Part shown: positions 4,425 through 5,889 of the stretch, piece by piece | How the letters are laid out: each line of letters starts with the position of its first letter | How positions within the stretch are numbered: the stretch's first letter is position 1 | Assembly: GCA_016840385.1 (NCBI GenBank) | Contig: JAEOSL010000160.1 | Span: forward strand, 1-5,889 | Direction: 5' to 3' | DNA length: 5,889 bases | From: Candidatus Thorarchaeota archaeon | Lineage (GTDB): Archaea; Asgardarchaeota; Thorarchaeia; Thorarchaeales; Thorarchaeaceae | Translations under genes and position numbers: made by a program | The notes under the pieces: generated by a model | Databases searched by the model: none | What the model was told of the DNA's origin: nothing | Seen by the model: the letters and a program-made list of their open reading frames with translations, nothing else

Positions 4425-5624
4425 ATGAATTTAAAAGTCACACGCGGAGCCGGACCGTCCGTAGATAAACTCGAAGTTGAAATTGTCGAAAGAAAAGGTA
4501 AGGGACATCCGGACACCCTTGCAGATAAGGCAGCTGAAGAATTGAGCGTACGCCTTAGTGAGTACTATCTGGAAATTTTTGATCAAGTCCAGCATCACAA
4601 TGTTGACAAGGTCCTGATTGTTGGTGGACAGTCAAATGCTAAATTTGGGGGCGGAGACGTCATCGAGCCGATCTATATTCTTATGAGTGGTCGAGCCGTT
4701 GATGTAGTTGACAAAGATTATTCACGACAGGTTCCTGTCGGAAAGTTTGCAGTTCAACACACAAGAGAATGGTTGAGCAAGGATTTGCCACACCTCGATG
4801 TGAACTCAGACGTTATCATCGATTACAAGATTCGTGCAGGAAGCACAGACCTCGTTGGCAACTTTGACCTTGAAACGGGTGTACCACGAGCAAATGATAC
4901 TTCCTTCGGAGTTGGGTATTCTCCGATGTCACCCCTCGAGCTAATCACTTTGGAATCTGAAGAACTACTCAACAGTCCAAAGGTTAAGAAACAATGGCCC
5001 CAGATTGGTGAAGACATCAAGATTATGGGAACTCGAATTGATGGCAAGATCCATGTTCAGGTTGCCGCAGCAATTATCTCCACTGAAACAAAGGACAAGG
5101 GCGAATACGCTAATGTCATGGAAGGTATCATTGACATTGTTGCTGACCATGCCGTGAAAATCACGGATATGGAAGTTGAAGTCAGTGTGAACACTGCAGA
5201 CAGTCCAGCTGATGACCTGTTCTACCTTACCGTTACTGGAACTTCTGCTGAACACGGAGACGATGGAATGGTCGGTCGAGGAAATCGTGCAAACGGTCTC
5301 ATCACACCTTACAGACCAATGACTCTTGAAGCAGCAGCTGGAAAGAACCCAGTGTCACATGTTGGGAAGACCTACAATGTAGCTGCCCGCGAAATCACCG
5401 AACGTGTTTACAAGGAACATCCAGACCTTTCACAGGTCTACTGTTACATCGTAAGCCAGATTGGCGCACCTATCACCGAGCCAAAGGCAATCAACGTAGA
5501 ACTCTACGGAGATTGTGACCTTGACAAGGTGAGAAAGTCTGTCGAATCAATCTCTGATGAAGTGATTGGCAAACTACCTCGTGTCTGGGAAGGCTTCGTC
5601 AAGAGGCAGTACCAGCTCTGGTAA
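4425..5624 (+). CDS. mat: S-adenosylmethionine synthetase, archaeal type
   Basis: This cytoplasmic enzyme makes AdoMet from methionine and ATP, releasing phosphate and diphosphate, and so supplies methylation and polyamine pathways. The 399-residue protein matches the archaeal MAT family (about 400 residues), which is only remotely related to bacterial MetK. Visible family blocks, numbered from the ATG at 4425, are ERKGKGHPD (22-30), FGGG (74-77) before EPIYILMSGRA, ANDTSFGVGYSP (156-167), VTGTSAEHGDDG (270-281) continuing VGRGNR (283-288), and GKNPVSHVGK (306-315). All are intact, so the enzyme should be active. The ATG at 4425 is preferred: the protein begins MNLKVTRGAG, and the upstream ATG at 4368 would add 19 residues encoded across the TATA box. 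The gene is divergent from an XRE-CBS regulator and convergent with an M3 peptidase gene. Confidence 0.97.
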   Translation: MNLKVTRGAGPSVDKLEVEIVERKGKGHPDTLADKAAEELSVRLSEYYLEIFDQVQHHNVDKVLIVGGQSNAKFGGGDVIEPIYILMSGRAVDVVDKDYSRQVPVGKFAVQHTREWLSKDLPHLDVNSDVIIDYKIRAGSTDLVGNFDLETGVPRANDTSFGVGYSPMSPLELITLESEELLNSPKVKKQWPQIGEDIKIMGTRIDGKIHVQVAAAIISTETKDKGEYANVMEGIIDIVADHAVKITDMEVEVSVNTADSPADDLFYLTVTGTSAEHGDDGMVGRGNRANGLITPYRPMTLEAAAGKNPVSHVGKTYNVAAREITERVYKEHPDLSQVYCYIVSQIGAPITEPKAINVELYGDCDLDKVRKSVESISDEVIGKLPRVWEGFVKRQYQLW

Positions 5625-5627
5625 TAA

Positions 5628-5693
5628 TTTCAAAAACAATGAAACGAGTAGGGTACTACTAATTGTACCCTACATCGCTCTTTCTTTTTCTTT
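5628..5693. terminator. Bidirectional hairpin terminator between mat and the M3 peptidase gene
   Basis: GTAGGGTAC (5648-5656) and GTACCCTAC (5665-5673) form a perfect 9-bp stem with an 8-nt loop. Three more pairs (C5645-G5677, G5646-C5676, A5647-T5675) are possible around a single bulged A at 5674. A T-rich run follows on the plus strand (5679-5693), and another T-rich stretch follows on the minus strand (complement of the A-rich 5628-5644). Each of the two convergent genes thus has a hairpin followed by a T tract. Archaeal termination depends mainly on T tracts, so the stem may instead stabilise RNA ends. Confidence 0.72.
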
Positions 5694-5889
5694 AGTTATC
5701 AATTCCGAGTGATTTTAGGTATGCCTTGTTGTTTGATTCTCTACCTAGGAAATCTCGAACCATATCATCAGGGTCGCGACTACCGCCTGGTGAGAGTATC
5801 TTCTCTCGATACTCAAGTCCTGTTTTTTCGTCCATGTATCCATTTTCCTCGAATTTTGTGAAAATGTCTTCTGCGTATACCTTCGACCA
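5692..5889 (-). CDS. M3-family zinc metallopeptidase (oligopeptidase), C-terminal end, cut by window edge
   Basis: The last 65 codons of a gene running leftward from beyond the window end at a TAA at 5692-5694. The protein segment starts WSKVYAEDIFTKFEENGYMD and continues through EYREKILSPGGSRDPDDMV to FLGRESNNKAYLKSLGIDN. This matches the C-terminus of thimet oligopeptidase-like M3 peptidases. Their hallmarks here are the W-S-x-V-x-A-x-D-x-F start, the Y/F-R-x-x-I-L-x-x-G-G-S segment and the F-x-G-R-E/x-P/S tail. These cytoplasmic enzymes cleave short peptides with a zinc bound by HEXXH, which lies outside the window. The stop codon overlaps the T-rich end of the mat terminator region. Family likely; the specific subfamily cannot be told from this part. 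Confidence 0.85.
   Translation of the reverse strand, partial: WSKVYAEDIFTKFEENGYMDEKTGLEYREKILSPGGSRDPDDMVRDFLGRESNNKAYLKSLGIDN

Noticed and set aside
4823..5255. Minus-strand open frames inside mat
   Set aside because: They are antisense to a conserved enzyme gene with intact motifs.
1..5889. tRNA or rRNA genes, CRISPR arrays, insertion sequences
   Set aside because: No cloverleaf, regularly spaced repeat array, transposase or terminal inverted repeat was seen on either strand.

Overview
The window looks archaeal. The AdoMet synthetase belongs to the archaeal-type family, not bacterial MetK. The tryptophanyl-tRNA synthetase fragment is of the archaeal/eukaryotic type. The promoters resemble archaeal TATA elements, and there is a small XRE-CBS regulator of a kind common in archaea. 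The mid-range base composition, several large helical proteins and many TTG starts would fit an Asgard-like or other uncultivated euryarchaeal-type genome, but the exact lineage is a guess.

Layout. (1) Positions 1-302, minus strand: the N-terminal 100 codons of trpS, cut by the window edge, with a TTG start and a perfect hairpin in its leader. (2) Positions 303-476: a divergent intergenic region. (3) Positions 477-2959, plus strand: a tight three-gene operon encoding an amphi-Trp domain protein, a PhoU-like (DUF47-type) helical protein and a CPA1/NhaP-type Na+/H+ antiporter with a cytoplasmic coiled-coil tail. Gene 2 follows gene 1 by 3 nt; gene 3 starts on or just after the stop of gene 2. 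(4) Positions 2972-3628 (possibly to 3691), minus strand: an unrecognised all-helical protein ending 12 nt from the antiporter stop. (5) Positions 3768-4298, minus strand: an XRE helix-turn-helix regulator with a CBS pair. (6) Positions 4425-5624, plus strand: archaeal S-adenosylmethionine synthetase, divergent from the regulator. (7) Positions 5692-5889, minus strand: the C-terminal end of an M3-family metallopeptidase, separated from mat by a hairpin that can serve as a terminator for both genes.

How the genes may work together. The operon pairs an ion antiporter with a PhoU-like protein of the type that elsewhere accompanies transporters, so it may be a regulated ion-transport unit. The XRE-CBS/mat pair shares a promoter region in which an 8-bp inverted repeat frames the regulator's own TATA box. 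Since some archaeal CBS pairs bind AdoMet or MTA, feedback sensing of AdoMet is an attractive but untested idea. Two genes (mat and the unknown helical gene) carry the identical TATA 9-mer CTTATATGG at almost the same distance from the start preferred here. This argues that the longest reading frames at both loci are over-extended.
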